The notes under the pieces: model-generated
What the model saw: the letters and a program-made list of their open reading frames with translations, nothing else
The model's database searches: none
Told to the model about the DNA's origin: nothing
NCBI RefSeq assembly: GCF_001411555.2
Contig: NC_049916.1
Span: forward strand, 1,178,001 to 1,242,000
DNA: 64,000 nt
Source of the DNA: Juglans regia
Lineage: Eukaryota; Streptophyta; Magnoliopsida; Fagales; Juglandaceae
Direction: 5' to 3'
Program-made: the position numbers and the translations under genes
Shown: positions 40,227 to 51,229 of the stretch, one piece after another
How positions within the stretch are numbered: position 1 is the stretch's first letter
Layout of the letters: the number at the start of each line of letters is the position of its first letter

Positions 40227-40476
40227 TGTAAGTAAATGGTAAGAAGGGGAAAGTAGAAAACAGAGAGTGTTGATGGAGGTAAAAACCGATTCTGTATATT
40301 GTACTGTTCACTATGAAAAGAAAGGGAGGCCGTAGCCTTTATACAAGTATCCTATGTAACAAACTAACAGAAAGTAAAATCCTTCTATATTTACAGCTGT
40401 GTAAGAAAAATAACAGAATATAAAAACTGGAAATACAAAAGACTTGTAGCTTTGTTTTACCCTTTATCATCTAACA
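40227..40476 (-). repeat. Copia 5' LTR
   Basis: 250 bases, starting TGTTAG and ending TACA on the reverse strand, directly before the tRNA primer-binding site. AGTGA follows the outer border; the same 5-mer occurs at 35462-35466 but not directly at the 3' LTR border. Confidence 0.85.
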
Positions 40477-40843
40477 AGTGAACTACTTGTGGCATCAGAA
40501 TATTAGATGAGTAATTACGTACTCACAGAAACCATGTGATCATGCGATGATCATTTCAATTTTTTTTTTCTTGGTATCTGAATCAGAATGCATGTGATAG
40601 AGTTTTCTAGTGACTTCAGCAGAGAGCTAAGAGATCAGCACTATTAAATTCTATTATCAAATTAAAAGCACGTTAATGCTGATGTTATTGAGTCTACACA
40701 TCAATATTGATGATTTGCAAGTCTTAATTAATTTGTGGATTGATTTTTCTATTTTTGGTTTGAATATAATCTCTATATGATATTTGATGAAATTATGACC
40801 TTTGAAGAAAAGAAGAATCTCATTATTTTTGCAATGAATATAA

Positions 40844-41076
40844 GGGTAATGATAGAATTCAATCCTTTTACCACCACTTTACTATTTTTATTGTATTTTT
40901 TTTCTTTTAAGTATTTTTTTAATATCTTTAATTATTAAGAAAAAATTTAAAAAATATACAATTGTACTAATATTCATTTTCTTAATCATTAAGTAAAAGA
41001 ATATTTTTAATAAAATTAAAAAATTAAAAAAAATAGTAGAAAGACAGTAGAAGAGTAATAAGACTATCATTATTCA
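40844..41076. mobile_element. Mutator-like MITE with near-perfect 9-bp TSD
   Basis: The flanks TGAATATAA (40835-40843) and TAAATATAA (41077-41085) match at eight of nine positions. The inverted ends share ATGATAG. The core is AT-rich with CTTAATCATTAAGTAAAA, a motif also in the element at 50406-50826. Confidence 0.6.
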
Positions 41077-41639
41077 TAAATATAATTACAGGACGAGTTG
41101 CTAACTCTAAGCCTAATTTATCAAGTTTGGAGCTATATGATTGGATAAATCTATGCCTTTTTTGGTTGGGATACGATGTCCAATTAAATTAGCAATGAAT
41201 CCCGGATACATTTGAGTTTCGGCCTGGGTCATAATCCAAGTATATCCGGTTTGGAACTCGGCTCAGATTTAAAATCCGGGTTTCTGGTCAGGTATACTTG
41301 GATATCCTGTCCAAAATCTAGATAAACAGTCTTAATTATTATAGAACAAAATATTTCTTTAATGATTCTTCAGGATAATGAAAACTTGCATGGACAGCCT
41401 CAAGATATTATTGCATTGCGCATCACATTAGCCGGCAAACCTGCGATTTGTAACACCATTTACTTTTACTTTTACTAATAATTTATGTCTTGGCTAATGA
41501 TTTGTTACTTTATCAATCTGTATTCATTCATATCAAATTAAAAGTAATTAAGTATTTATTTCCCTATGTTGATCAGTGTTTAATTTTCAATAAAACCGCA
41601 ATTCACTGCATGCAAGAGATATAAGCATTTGCAAAGGAA

Positions 41640-42062
41640 ATTTTTATAATGATCATAATTTCGTTGCAAATAATGGATATTTGTGACGATTTTTTCATCC
41701 TTGTAAATTTTTTTTATTTTTTTTATTTCAATGAAAATTAACTCAATGCAAATAATTTAATAATTGTAACGAATTTATTGTTGCAAATAAATATATTGCA
41801 AAATTATTTGCAACGACTACACTTATTATTACAAATAATAAGATTCAAATTGCAATGATCTTGTACTTGCAATTGGTTATCCATTCTAGTTGCATTTGCA
41901 TGTCAATATAGTTCCACGCAAATAATAATGTTTATTAGCGGACTTGATATTACCAACGAAAATCTTTTTCGTTGTAAATAATTTTATTACCAATGAGTTT
42001 ATTTTCCTTGAATTATGTGATTATCATTGGTTCTACTTTTCTTGCAAATAATTTCCTTACTG
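41640..42062. repeat. Cluster of TTGCAAATAAT-like motifs, both strands
   Basis: Variants of (T/C)TGCAAATAAT occur at least seven times, often paired with CAACGA/TCGTTG, in about 400 bases on both strands. Dense short motifs in both orientations resemble the subterminal repeats of CACTA or hAT elements. The element borders were not found. Confidence 0.5.
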
Positions 42063-42079
42063 ATAAACTAGAGATGATA

Positions 42080-42254
42080 TATGGTTCGAATTTGGTACCG
42101 TACGTCGTTTTGGAGTTTTTTCCAAAACGGTGTCGTTTTATTAAAGAAAATTGTGTGTATGTGTGAGTGAGATTGCTGGCCGGGCAGGCCTTAGCCTGGG
42201 CCTGGCCCCTAGTTTTGACCAGGCGGGTGGTGGAGCCCTACCGCCCACCCCTAA
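42080..42254. mobile_element. Fragment of a hAT-like element (right end)
   Basis: It ends CCGCCCACCCCTA, the same terminus as the hAT-like element at 15579-16252. Inside is the same sort of ACGTCGTTTTGG / AAAACGGTGTCGTTTT block and GC-rich GGGCCTGGCCCC stretch. The left end was not located. Confidence 0.55.
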
Positions 42255-43590
42255 TGTGTCTTTTACAATTATATATGTTTTTCTATACCAATGCAATATT
42301 GGAATTTGTAGGACTCCTCCATTCTAAATGGATAGAGGAATTGAGAAGTTGTCTTTCAATTCCTTGAAGAACAATACTATTTTTCAATCAGATTTTGCTA
42401 ATGCGATACATTTTAAATAACACATTTTTAGTGAATGCATATGCTTACAATTTAAACAGATTATTACTTAAAATATGAAATATTAGCAAGTATAATTGGG
42501 GATGAGAAAATTTGTGATGAACAATATCAATCACGTACATTAAAATTGGGTCAATAAAATCCAAGATTTAACTCACCAGTCTATTCTTGCAAAGTAGAAA
42601 ATGCCATACAGTGAATGATCTTTTATATACATACATGTAAAGATAACTAATTGACATTCTGGGGTGGTCAGTGATTTTTTTATTAGACAAGTATGGATGA
42701 GGTGGTACTCTTATCCTATAATAATATATTATATTATTAAAATTGTACTAATTTTAATTGACATAACATCCTATAATAAGATGAGAGTACCATTTATCCA
42801 ATCCCAAAAAAAAATTAGTACTTGATTTTTGACACCTCCATTCGTCTTTAAAATATAAAGCAAAACGATTGATTCATAGGCTCATGCCCACGAGACAACG
42901 AGGGGAGAACAAAAATATGAGAGCAAGAACCCTTGCATAGTCAAGGTTCTTTAACAACAACAACAACAACAACAAAAAAAAAAAAAAAAAGAAGCAAGGA
43001 CAATTCATTAGGACAAATTGTCACAACCCAAAAAAGAATAGCTGTGGGATCTGAACAATTAGTGAAGACATCCCAATCTCCATGGATCCAACTTCAATCC
43101 TCCTTGCTGATAGCATCTCACACAGATAGCATATACCAATATCTGAAAAATGAAAACTACCAAAAAAAAAAAAAAACTATCCAGTAAGGTGGGAAGCATC
43201 CACCTCAGTTGATGTAATACTTGAGACATCAAGGCTGTAACCTGTATCTCCTAAAGTATCTTCGGCTTGCAAAAAGACCTGATGGTGATGTAGTATGGTC
43301 GTGCATGGCCTTTCATATGAAATTTACCTGTCAATATTATACAACATAACCAGAAAACTCTGGACCACTTGTGATCCATGAATAGCCAAATAAGCAATTT
43401 CTACAATATGGGTTAGGCTTAAAAATAAAGCAAAAAATTTCAAGAGCAGGTGCATCCAGCGATATCCACATCCTAAATCTTCGCCTTCTTTAGCATCTTC
43501 TACCCATCAGCTTCCTTGACTACCCTGCCATGCACCACTATCTATCATCATCTTCGGTGTATTTTGTCATCCTTTACTGTCACTACAATC
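42255..43590. other. Spacer and DnaJ gene 3' UTR
   Basis: AT-rich. An (AAC)n run is at about 42953-42974, followed by poly-A. The DnaJ 3' UTR (reverse strand) should occupy the few hundred bases next to 43590. No other gene is seen. Confidence 0.55.
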
Positions 43591-45864
43591 TCATTTGTTC
43601 TCTGTGTGGGTATTCCCTACCATCTCATCTACATTTATTTTGGGGGTACTCTGGAACATCTCCTCCTCGACTCTTCCACAGTTCTTCAACATAGGCTCCT
43701 CCTTAGCTTCCATTATAACCTGAAGAAGTTCCAAAGAGGTAGCTGCTGGATCCAACTCCCGACAACCCTTTGGAGCGTTATGAGCTTCTTGGCCTGTAAG
43801 CAAGTAATTAGGGACCTGATGAGAAAAGCGAAACATTTCTTCTTTGGGAATCCTTCTGACCTCCTTGGGGTCCATGTGCCTTTGAAACACCGTCCTGAAA
43901 CCAGTAACTTTAATAAGAGGAACAACAGACACACCTTGTTCCACATTAAAGTCATCAAGCACTTCCACCATGTCATATTTGTGTATCAAGTCATCTGGTG
44001 TATGCTCATTCCAATCCGGGGACCAATTTCTATACAGAGCCCAGACTTCTCCCTCTCTTGGATATATGCAAATGACCCCACGAATGCCTTTTGTCCACAT
44101 AACCTTGTGAGAGAAAGAGTTTAATGTTTCCGTCGTTTCCTGTCTGCCAATCCTGAAATCCCCACATGTTTTTGAGAAACCAGAACCTATCCAGTCTATT
44201 GGACCCAATTCCTGGTTGCTTCTTGAGTTAAGCCAACTGATCCGCATCTTAAATGGCTTCAAAGAGATCACCTTATGAACTCGAGCATAGTAACGAGGCA
44301 TACCATCATCATCATCATATGCAGCCCAGACCTGGTCATCCTCAAAGGAACTTTCAGATCTGTCCAGGTCAAAATTGTGAAAATCAGAATCTGGAACATT
44401 GATTGACATAGGTTCGACATCCTGTTGATCTGTATCATCATCCATACGGTTAGAGATAGAATTGTTTTGCTGTCTTTTTTTGCTAACATCTGACTCACCC
44501 CTCTTATGCAGGTCATATGTGTCACCATTCACCACACCCAGCTTCTTCTTAGACTCTTTGTCTTTCACCTTCTCCTTCTCTTTCTTTGAAGTATTTGCTT
44601 CAGTTAATGAGCTCCATTCTTTAAGTTTCTTGCGGAGTTCACTCTGAGCCTTTTCCAGCAGCATTTTCTGTATTTCAGAAAACATCAATTCTCTCTCACT
44701 GTTGGACTTATTATAAGTACCATAAAACCTTTCTGTTCCAGAACAACCCCTAGTTGGTTCCGATAAGCCTACCATGCCAGTTCCTCCATTTGCCATAGTC
44801 ATTTGATTTGCCGCATGGCCCAAACAATTATCATCTAGCTTTCTCTTCTTCAAGTGTATATCTCCTTTAAGGGCAGAATTACCCGTGCCCTTAAATAGAT
44901 GACTCCTCTCCCATTCAGGGGCAGCCGACCGTTCTTCCTCACGCTCTCTCTTTACTCTCTCACTAGCCTGTTCAACAACAGTTGCAGCTTGAACAGCAGC
45001 AGAACTTGATGCAGCAGTACAACCAAAATCAGCCCCTCCGGAGAAAGAATTCCAGTGGAAGTTTGTGTTACTGAATGAATTCAGACCTTCATTATATGGG
45101 TTACTAATTCCAGGATGATGTCTTGAATTCTGATGCGTCTTGCGAGAAGACCAACTAGAGGACTTAAAAACATTAGGAGGTGGAGGCTTCTCTAAAGCCA
45201 TAAAAGCTTCATTACAATTAGGGCAAAGCAGAGTGTGATTTAAATAAGTCCTGAGGTACTCATAATGTGTCCTGCATCTATTACAAATGGTCCAAAAAGT
45301 ATTAGTTTTGATATGTGGAGGAGGAACTGAAGAGGGGCCCACCCGATTGCTGCTATGACTATTCCTCGCAGTTGAAGCAACATTCCTGGTAACATTATGA
45401 AAGCCATTTGCTCTGGGTGGCACTGATGGACCACCACCCCGGGCTGAAGCATTCTGCTGAAATCCTTTCAAATTCCTCTTCTGGTTATATGATAATCTCT
45501 TAGCCTTATCTGATAACAAACTCCAGGCCTCGGAAACCAACTTAAATGCGCCCTCTGCACCTAAACACTTGTTTTTATCAGGATGAAGCATGAGAGCTAG
45601 CTTCCTGTATTGTTTCTTTACTGTCTCATCATCAGCCAAGGGATTTACACCAAGTACACCATACCAATCTGCTTCCCCACCTATTTTGTTTTCAGAATAG
45701 ATATAGACATCAAGTGTCATTAACATTTGAGAGAGCCCCTCAAGCTCGGGATACAAATTTTGAGCCTTCAAGGCAAATTTCTTTGAAGCGGCATAATTTC
45801 TCTCCATAAACTTCCTCTCAGCAATTTCTTTAGCCCTGACAGCCTCATCTTTATTGCACTCCAT
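43591..45864 (-). CDS. DnaJ-domain protein with DUF3444 (plant-specific J-protein)
   Basis: An uninterrupted 757-codon frame on the reverse strand, apparently a single coding exon. The N-terminal ~65 residues form the helical KAQNLYPELEGL region typical of this family. The J domain is ~66-130, with HPD at ~94-96. A CxxC...CxxC zinc ribbon (CNRC ... CPNC) lies at ~190-215. A Lys/Glu-rich coiled segment follows, then DUF3444 from ~515 (WAAYDDDDGMPRYYARV, GEVWALYRNWSPDW). J proteins stimulate Hsp70 ATPase; the DUF3444 role is poorly known and location is probably nuclear or cytosolic. Arabidopsis At5g53150 is the likely counterpart (from memory). An acceptor TATAG at ~45886, 22 bases before the ATG, hints at a 5'-UTR intron. 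Confidence 0.94.
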   Translation of the reverse strand: MECNKDEAVRAKEIAERKFMERNYAASKKFALKAQNLYPELEGLSQMLMTLDVYIYSENKIGGEADWYGVLGVNPLADDETVKKQYRKLALMLHPDKNKCLGAEGAFKLVSEAWSLLSDKAKRLSYNQKRNLKGFQQNASARGGGPSVPPRANGFHNVTRNVASTARNSHSSNRVGPSSVPPPHIKTNTFWTICNRCRTHYEYLRTYLNHTLLCPNCNEAFMALEKPPPPNVFKSSSWSSRKTHQNSRHHPGISNPYNEGLNSFSNTNFHWNSFSGGADFGCTAASSSAAVQAATVVEQASERVKREREEERSAAPEWERSHLFKGTGNSALKGDIHLKKRKLDDNCLGHAANQMTMANGGTGMVGLSEPTRGCSGTERFYGTYNKSNSERELMFSEIQKMLLEKAQSELRKKLKEWSSLTEANTSKKEKEKVKDKESKKKLGVVNGDTYDLHKRGESDVSKKRQQNNSISNRMDDDTDQQDVEPMSINVPDSDFHNFDLDRSESSFEDDQVWAAYDDDDGMPRYYARVHKVISLKPFKMRISWLNSRSNQELGPIDWIGSGFSKTCGDFRIGRQETTETLNSFSHKVMWTKGIRGVICIYPREGEVWALYRNWSPDWNEHTPDDLIHKYDMVEVLDDFNVEQGVSVVPLIKVTGFRTVFQRHMDPKEVRRIPKEEMFRFSHQVPNYLLTGQEAHNAPKGCRELDPAATSLELLQVIMEAKEEPMLKNCGRVEEEMFQSTPKINVDEMVGNTHTENK

Positions 45865-46229
45865 AGTACTTTCTTCCTCTCACTACCTATACTAAATATA
45901 AGCAATATATAACCCCAAGCAACCTTCAATGGTTATGAACCTGAACCCAAAAATAAGAAAATCAAAATTACAATATAAAAAGGAGACATTAATATCAAAT
46001 TTTGGCCAATGGTACATGAATCCCAAGTTTTAACTACTTCTGAAAGGAACAATAAGATAAAAATCACATCATTCATTTGTAGAACTTTTGAGTTCCACAA
46101 ATCCAATTACTTGAAATGGCAAACCAACCATGCTACTATTTTGAACAGGAAGATATGTCCAAACAACTTGAAATGACTCTCCATCATCTTATCATCAATC
46201 TGTGTCAACCCCACTTATGAATAACAACA

Positions 46230-47434
46230 ATCCTTATCTTCTCTAGTGTTGCCAGTCGCCACACATCCATCTTAACAAGCTGATCTAAACTACAATCATT
46301 TTAAAGAAGTTTTTCTTGATTGCCAAACAGTCTGAACCATACAGTATAGTTGGGCCTTAAAACAATTCTATAAAGTTTTCCCATTTGCTTTGTGGGTATC
46401 CTACAATCATACAATATCCCAGATGCATCTCTCAACTTCATGCAGCCAGCCCAAATTATATGAGAAAAATCCTCTTCAATCTCCCCAGCATTGTGTAATA
46501 AATCAACCAAGATACCCAAAAGGACCGCTTTGTTACTTATGGACAATAATGGACACATTTCATATTAACTAGACACAACACCTTGAAACTACTCAAATGG
46601 GTATAAACTTCCTTATGAATAATAGCTAAACAAAAGGCATAAATCATGCAAGTATCACAAATCTGAAGATTTAGTAATCATTGATAGATTATATTAAAAG
46701 GGGGAAAGGCCCTTTTATGATGTGTGTCTCCAATAATTGTGATTTGCGATCATGAATCAGGGAAAATAATAATGAAAAATGATAGTAGGTGAAAACTAGG
46801 TTGGCGGGATGGAAGAGGCAGTACTTATTTAAGGGAGTGAGAATATTAGTCTGATTAATAGTACTCTTTCACATTTGTCCACCTACTTTATGTCTCTATT
46901 TCCCCTTCCTGCAAGTGTAACCAACCGCCTTGAGAAGTTTTAGAAAAATTTTTTATGGGGTGGCATGGGAGAGGAGTTGAAATTCCATCTTGTGAATTGC
47001 CCCAATGTGTGTTCTCTAATCTCCAAGAGCAGGTTAGGAATCAGGAAATTGATTATATCCAACCATTCAACTGTGCCCTTCTAGGAAGTGGCTATGGCGA
47101 TATCTCAATGAAAGAGATGGCCCATGGAGAAAGGTTAATGAGGTAAATGAGTCTTATGGGATTGTATTATGGAGAAATATTTGGAGTTGGGGGGAGTAGT
47201 TTTCATGACATGTTATATGTGAGGCAGGCAATAGATCCAAAATAAAATTATGGCCTGATGTGTGGTGCAGGGATCAGCCTCTCAAAAAATGGTTTTTCTG
47301 GATGTATTCCCATTTATCTAGCTAAGGATGCATTAGTACAGACCATTTTACAATTTTGAAACAGATCACCTCAATGGGTAGTGGACTTTATCAAAGCAGC
47401 ACAGGTTTTAGAAATCTATCTTTTTAACCCAATC
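46230..47434. repeat. Composite retro-segment, copy 1
   Basis: About 1,205 bases, repeated in the same orientation at 60980-62185 with only scattered differences (roughly 95-97% identical by eye). Its left third encodes, on the reverse strand, GEIEEDFSHIIWAGCMKLRDA and RIPTKQMGKLYRIVLRPNY. That is the end of an RTE-like reverse transcriptase. Its right part, on the forward strand, resembles L1-type LINE sequence ([28 protein letters not shown]). Two unrelated LINE pieces are thus joined head-to-head in both copies. Confidence 0.8.
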
Positions 47435-47705
47435 TATACTCAACTGTATTATGCTGGAGTGAGATAGGATGGGGAAGACAAGGTGCAATGGACCACGTCC
47501 AAAAAGAGGGGTGTTCAGAGTTGAAGTTGTACCATAATACATTGATCCCTCATGAGAGTACTAGCTTTCCATGGAAGTTCATCTGGAGGAGTAAGGCCCA
47601 CCAAGAGTGGCTTTCTTTGGATGGAGTAACTAGGAAAGATCCTTACTTTGAAATGGCTAATTTATTTAGACAAAAGCAAGTCACCCCGCGATGCATATTG
47701 TTATG
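46868..47705 (+). mobile_element. Decayed L1-type LINE fragment
   Basis: Forward-strand frames, much broken, follow the order of the LINE at 11600-12962: the RDFLWGG-like start, KFHLVN, LWRYLNER, WPDVWC and then a FFGWxxx region around 47610. It continues about 270 bases past the duplicated part. Confidence 0.6.
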
Positions 47706-47892
47706 AATCACGATCCAAAGGGTTAAGGGTTTAACAAAATCAGTATCCAGCAGTCCTATAACTTTTGGATCAACGGTTAGAACTTTAACAATCAGAGTAA
47801 GGACCATGCATGAGTTTCATACACGAAAAGGGTCATCTATAGGCTGGATTAAAATATCTTGGTACTATGTATGGCCATAGGATTATGTCATT

Positions 47893-47905
47893 TTTTTTTA
47901 TAAGT
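47893..47905 (-). mobile_element. Ultra-short LINE-tail insertion (13 bp)
   Basis: The 16-mer ATAGGATTATGTCATT is at 47877-47892 and again at 47906-47921. Between the copies is only TTTTTTTATAAGT, the reversed LINE 3' end. Same kind of event as at 21033. Confidence 0.65.
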
Positions 47906-48737
47906 ATAGGATTATGTCATTGACTACTAATAGATTAGTGGAGCCACCAAAAGGGAGAAGACTACTATCAGGTCAGTCTCAATAGAGTCAGCCATTATCG
48001 ACGTCAAATTCGGAAGAGTGGTGAAATGATACGATTGTTTAGCCAAATCATTATCCAATGGTCCTGGGACAAATGGATGGGTCTTCAACACATAAATACA
48101 TCACGAAGCCATCCTTATTTAACAAGATTTTCCTTTTACTTTTATCCATAAAATTTAGGTTCGGGTAAAAAAGAAATCGTTCAGAAGCGCCTATACCTTT
48201 TTTGGATCAGTAGTGCGTCACCAATACACTCATATGTCCAGCGCTCAACACCACGAAATTTGAAATAATGGATAAACATTGAACACCACTGAGAATTGTA
48301 CCACACAACAAATAAATAATTCATTTAATACTGAATTACAGCCAACATGCAGTAAGCGCACGAAATGTAGCAAATAATAAACCCGCCGCCTTTTCTTCAC
48401 GGTTTATTTTCCCACAAACCATTGAAAACACAATGAAGAAAACTTTAAGAAAGTACAGAAAAATGAACTAGGGAAGCATTAAAGGTGATAATTCACAAAC
48501 TGAATTCACTTGGAGAACTCAAAATTTAAGTCAGCAAAAAGTTGGCCGTGGATCTACAGGGGCAGAGGAATCAGAGTAAAGTTCAATTTCCAGTAACACC
48601 ATTTGAAATCTTAACCATTCAGTATTTTGCAAAACGAAACCCTAGATTCTGTGATTTTCACAGACAGTAGAAATATTTATCAGCAAAATTTATTGCTTTC
48701 TGAAGGAAAATGGAAAAATGGAGAATAGAGTAAATAC

Positions 48738-48835
48738 CCATTGGAGAAAGGTCTCCGACTTGAAGAGATTTAAGAATCCGAGAAGACCATCCCCTTGCAG
48801 AGTCCCCTATTTGTCAAAACCGCCCAAGAACATCA
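48738..48835 (-). promoter_or_regulatory. Possible DnaJ 5'-UTR first exon
   Basis: A less AT-rich reverse-strand stretch ends in the donor-like CAATGG|GTATTT. Its place upstream of the DnaJ gene makes it a candidate leader exon. No TATA box is assigned; the evidence is weak. Confidence 0.3.
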
Positions 48836-49223
48836 GAGGAATTCTCGGATGTCCAGCCCATCTATCTTTAAATAAATAAATATAATAATAATAACAATAA
48901 TAACAATGAAAAAAAATAAAAGTAAGTATGGGTTTGGTTTTTTTTTTGGTTAAGCCTCATACACTTTATTTTGTAAGGAGCTGCTTAACTATGGTTAAAT
49001 TTTAACTATTGGGTTGAGTTTGCAATTTGCTAGAAATGTTGAAGCAATATGGCTAAATTTTGCAAGTTTAAAAAGAGATAAAAGATAAATACATGAGTTT
49101 ATATTGTATTTACTTTTGTTTATGTGAATTTGTTTAACAACAACGCATTATCTAATTTATTGATCTCTCTTTCTTTTAGAATCAGTGTTAGAACAAAAAT
49201 TATAAAAATAAAACTTGTCTCAT

Positions 49224-49429
49224 TTGGTTACGCAGTTCAGATAAAATAAGATAAGATGTTTTGTTGAAAGTTGAATAAAATATTATTATAATATAAAATT
49301 TTAATATTATTTTTTATTAAAGATTTTAAAAAATTAAATTGTTTATTATATTTTGTATGAGAGTTTGAGAAAATTATAATGATTATATTAGATGAGATGA
49401 GATGAGATAGTTTGATTTTACGTAACCAA
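49224..49429 (+). repeat. GAGATGAG-type MITE, copy G (short form)
   Basis: The inverted ends TTGGTTACG and CGTAACCAA are perfect over nine bases. ATAAGATAAGATG lies inside the left end and GATGAGATGAGATGAGATAG inside the right. The ~206-base length defines the short form. Confidence 0.75.
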
Positions 49430-50405
49430 ACCAACCCGCTCATAAAAGTTTTCATTTCCCAACTAATAAAAGTTTTATGCAAATAATTTATCATCACACA
49501 TTTTGGTGTGCAATCCCCCCACCCCCTCCCAACAAAAAAAGGATAATTCCAACTACACAATATTAAAATGAAATTGTGAGGTGGCTAACCTATTGGTCTC
49601 TCATTTTTTAAGTTGTGTGGATGCATACTCATAATGTAACTAACCACTAACCTACCTCAAGGAAAGCATAATTTGAAGCCACAATCCCCTTCAGTTCATA
49701 ATAAGGTCATATATAATTCCTAAACAGATGGACTCCGTTAGGAGATCCGCAACAGTTCATATATGGCATTGAATTTGTAGAAATTGATGCATATTTTAAT
49801 GGACAATGAACTCAACAAAATAAGAATTTTCTATAATTTGTCAAGATATAATGTATGAGTCCATGCTATCGGATCATCTGAAACTTATCGTTCAAATAAT
49901 CCTCTTGGCGTGACAATGTCACGTGGTTTATTGTAAAAGCAAAACAAACACTAAAAAGGCATCCAAAAACATAAAATGAAAAATAAAACCCTAAGTTCCT
50001 CCTGGGTACCCCTTCTATTTTTAATCTCCCGGCCATCGGGTAATCAACCAATCGAAGTGGATTTCAGTCTTCTTTTGTATTTTCCAACACTCTTTTGTGT
50101 TTGTTTTTTTGTTTTATTTTTTGTCCATAATAAGCCATGTGACAGTGCCACGTCAAGAGGGTCATTTGAGTGGTAAATTTCTTATGACTAGATAGTATTT
50201 CTGATAGAGGAGTAGTACAATCACAAATATATATCATAAAAGTAAACTTACAAACTGACATGGTTTTATATAATAAGTTAGATCTATTTTATAATTTGAC
50301 GTATCATATCAAGCTACACCAATCTGTAAATTTACTTTCACAATATCTATTTGTGGATAAAATATTTTTCTTTATGAAATTGCATTACTCCTATCTTTGA
50401 ATAAA

Positions 50406-50826
50406 GGACAATACTAGAGCCACCACTTGGGCTCTCGTTGGTTCTAGTATGTGTTTTTTTATATGTTTTTTTTAAGTTATTTTTTACATAGATTTTTTTA
50501 ACACTTTTAAATATTTTTAAAAAATAAAATAAATTTAGAACATCATTAAAAAATACTTCATTAATCATAAAGTAAAAAAAATTATTAAAAAAATACTTCC
50601 TTAATCATGAAGTAAAATAAAAAATAAAAAAATCCCAACAGGAAGACTAATATTTTTTTATGATTTTTTTATTTTATTTCGTGATTAAAGAATTATTTTT
50701 TAATAATATTGTGAATTTTTTATATATTTTTTTAAATATTTAAATTTATTAAAAAAATTTATCTAAATAAAACTTAAAAAAAATATATAAAAAAACACAT
50801 GCGATAGCCGAACGGTAGCATTATTA
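50406..50826. mobile_element. Mutator-like foldback MITE with exact 9-bp TSD
   Basis: TTGAATAAA flanks it exactly at 50397-50405 and 50827-50835. The inverted arms are long: ATGTGTTTTTTTATAT and TTTTTTTTAAGTT occur inside the left end and, reversed, inside the right end. The whole element could fold into one hairpin. The core has CTTAATCATGAAGTAAAA-like motifs. No coding capacity. Confidence 0.8.
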
Positions 50827-51201
50827 TTGAATAAAAGTCTTGGGATTTGGCATAAAATGAGTAGCTAATAAGTAGCCAATTTATGTACAAAATCTTTGAG
50901 GTACGACACTACGATCACCCTAAAGAACAAAGTACTGTCACTAAATTGAAGAGTACAGTCTCTATATATAGTTCGGTGCCAGTGGGATTCCATTTCAAAA
51001 TGTCTCCTTCTCGTTGCTGACTCTTTCAGTCTTTCTTTCCGCTTTCCTTGTGATAAGATAACGAAGTCCTGATAAGCCATACCGAAGACTACTTTCGAAC
51101 AAAAACAAATCTGGAAACTGAAAATGAAAAACCATTGCGTTCTCTTTCGGTGATTCGCTCTGAAAACAAAGATCTTCAGGACTTTCGTCTTTCCGCCACA
51201 G

Positions 51202-51208
51202 TATAAAA
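51202..51208 (+). promoter_or_regulatory. Candidate TATA box of the PF09713-family gene
   Basis: TATAAAA followed by CT-rich sequence (CTCTTTCAGTCTCTG), a typical plant core promoter layout, about 2.0 kb upstream of the start codon at 53226. This implies one or more 5'-UTR introns between. Confidence 0.4.
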
Positions 51209-51229
51209 TCTCTTTCAGTCTCTGTTTTT

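Larger units (their letters stand above)
35487..40476 (-). mobile_element. Ty1/copia retrotransposon, nearly complete
   Basis: It is read on the reverse strand. The 5' LTR is 40476-40227 (250 bp, TGTTAGATG...ACTTACA). Next is a primer-binding site TGGTATCAGA (40226-40217), the classic initiator-Met tRNA match. Then come the polyprotein, a polypurine tract CTTGCGGGGGGG just before 35599, and a 3' LTR. The 3' LTR shares only about 110 bases with the 5' LTR (35598 to about 35487) and then departs. Over that shared part I see one difference, so the insertion is recent. Domain order protease-integrase-RT-RNase H marks Ty1/copia. The short LTR suggests an Ale-like lineage (inference). Confidence 0.92.
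45865..48737 (-). other. Probable 5'-UTR intron of the DnaJ gene, holding retro-repeats
   Basis: On the reverse strand a donor CAATGG|GTATTT near 48738 and an acceptor TTTAGTATAG near 45886 would define a ~2.85-kb leader intron, common in plant genes. It contains the composite retro-segment at 46230-47434, LINE remains to ~47705 and a tiny LINE-tail insertion at 47893. The intron is inferred without transcript data. Confidence 0.4.
48836..51180. other. Intergenic spacer with two MITEs
   Basis: This lies between the divergent DnaJ (-) and PF09713 (+) genes. It holds a short-form MITE (49224-49429) and a Mutator-like MITE (50406-50826). ORFs here are short and AT-driven. Confidence 0.55.
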
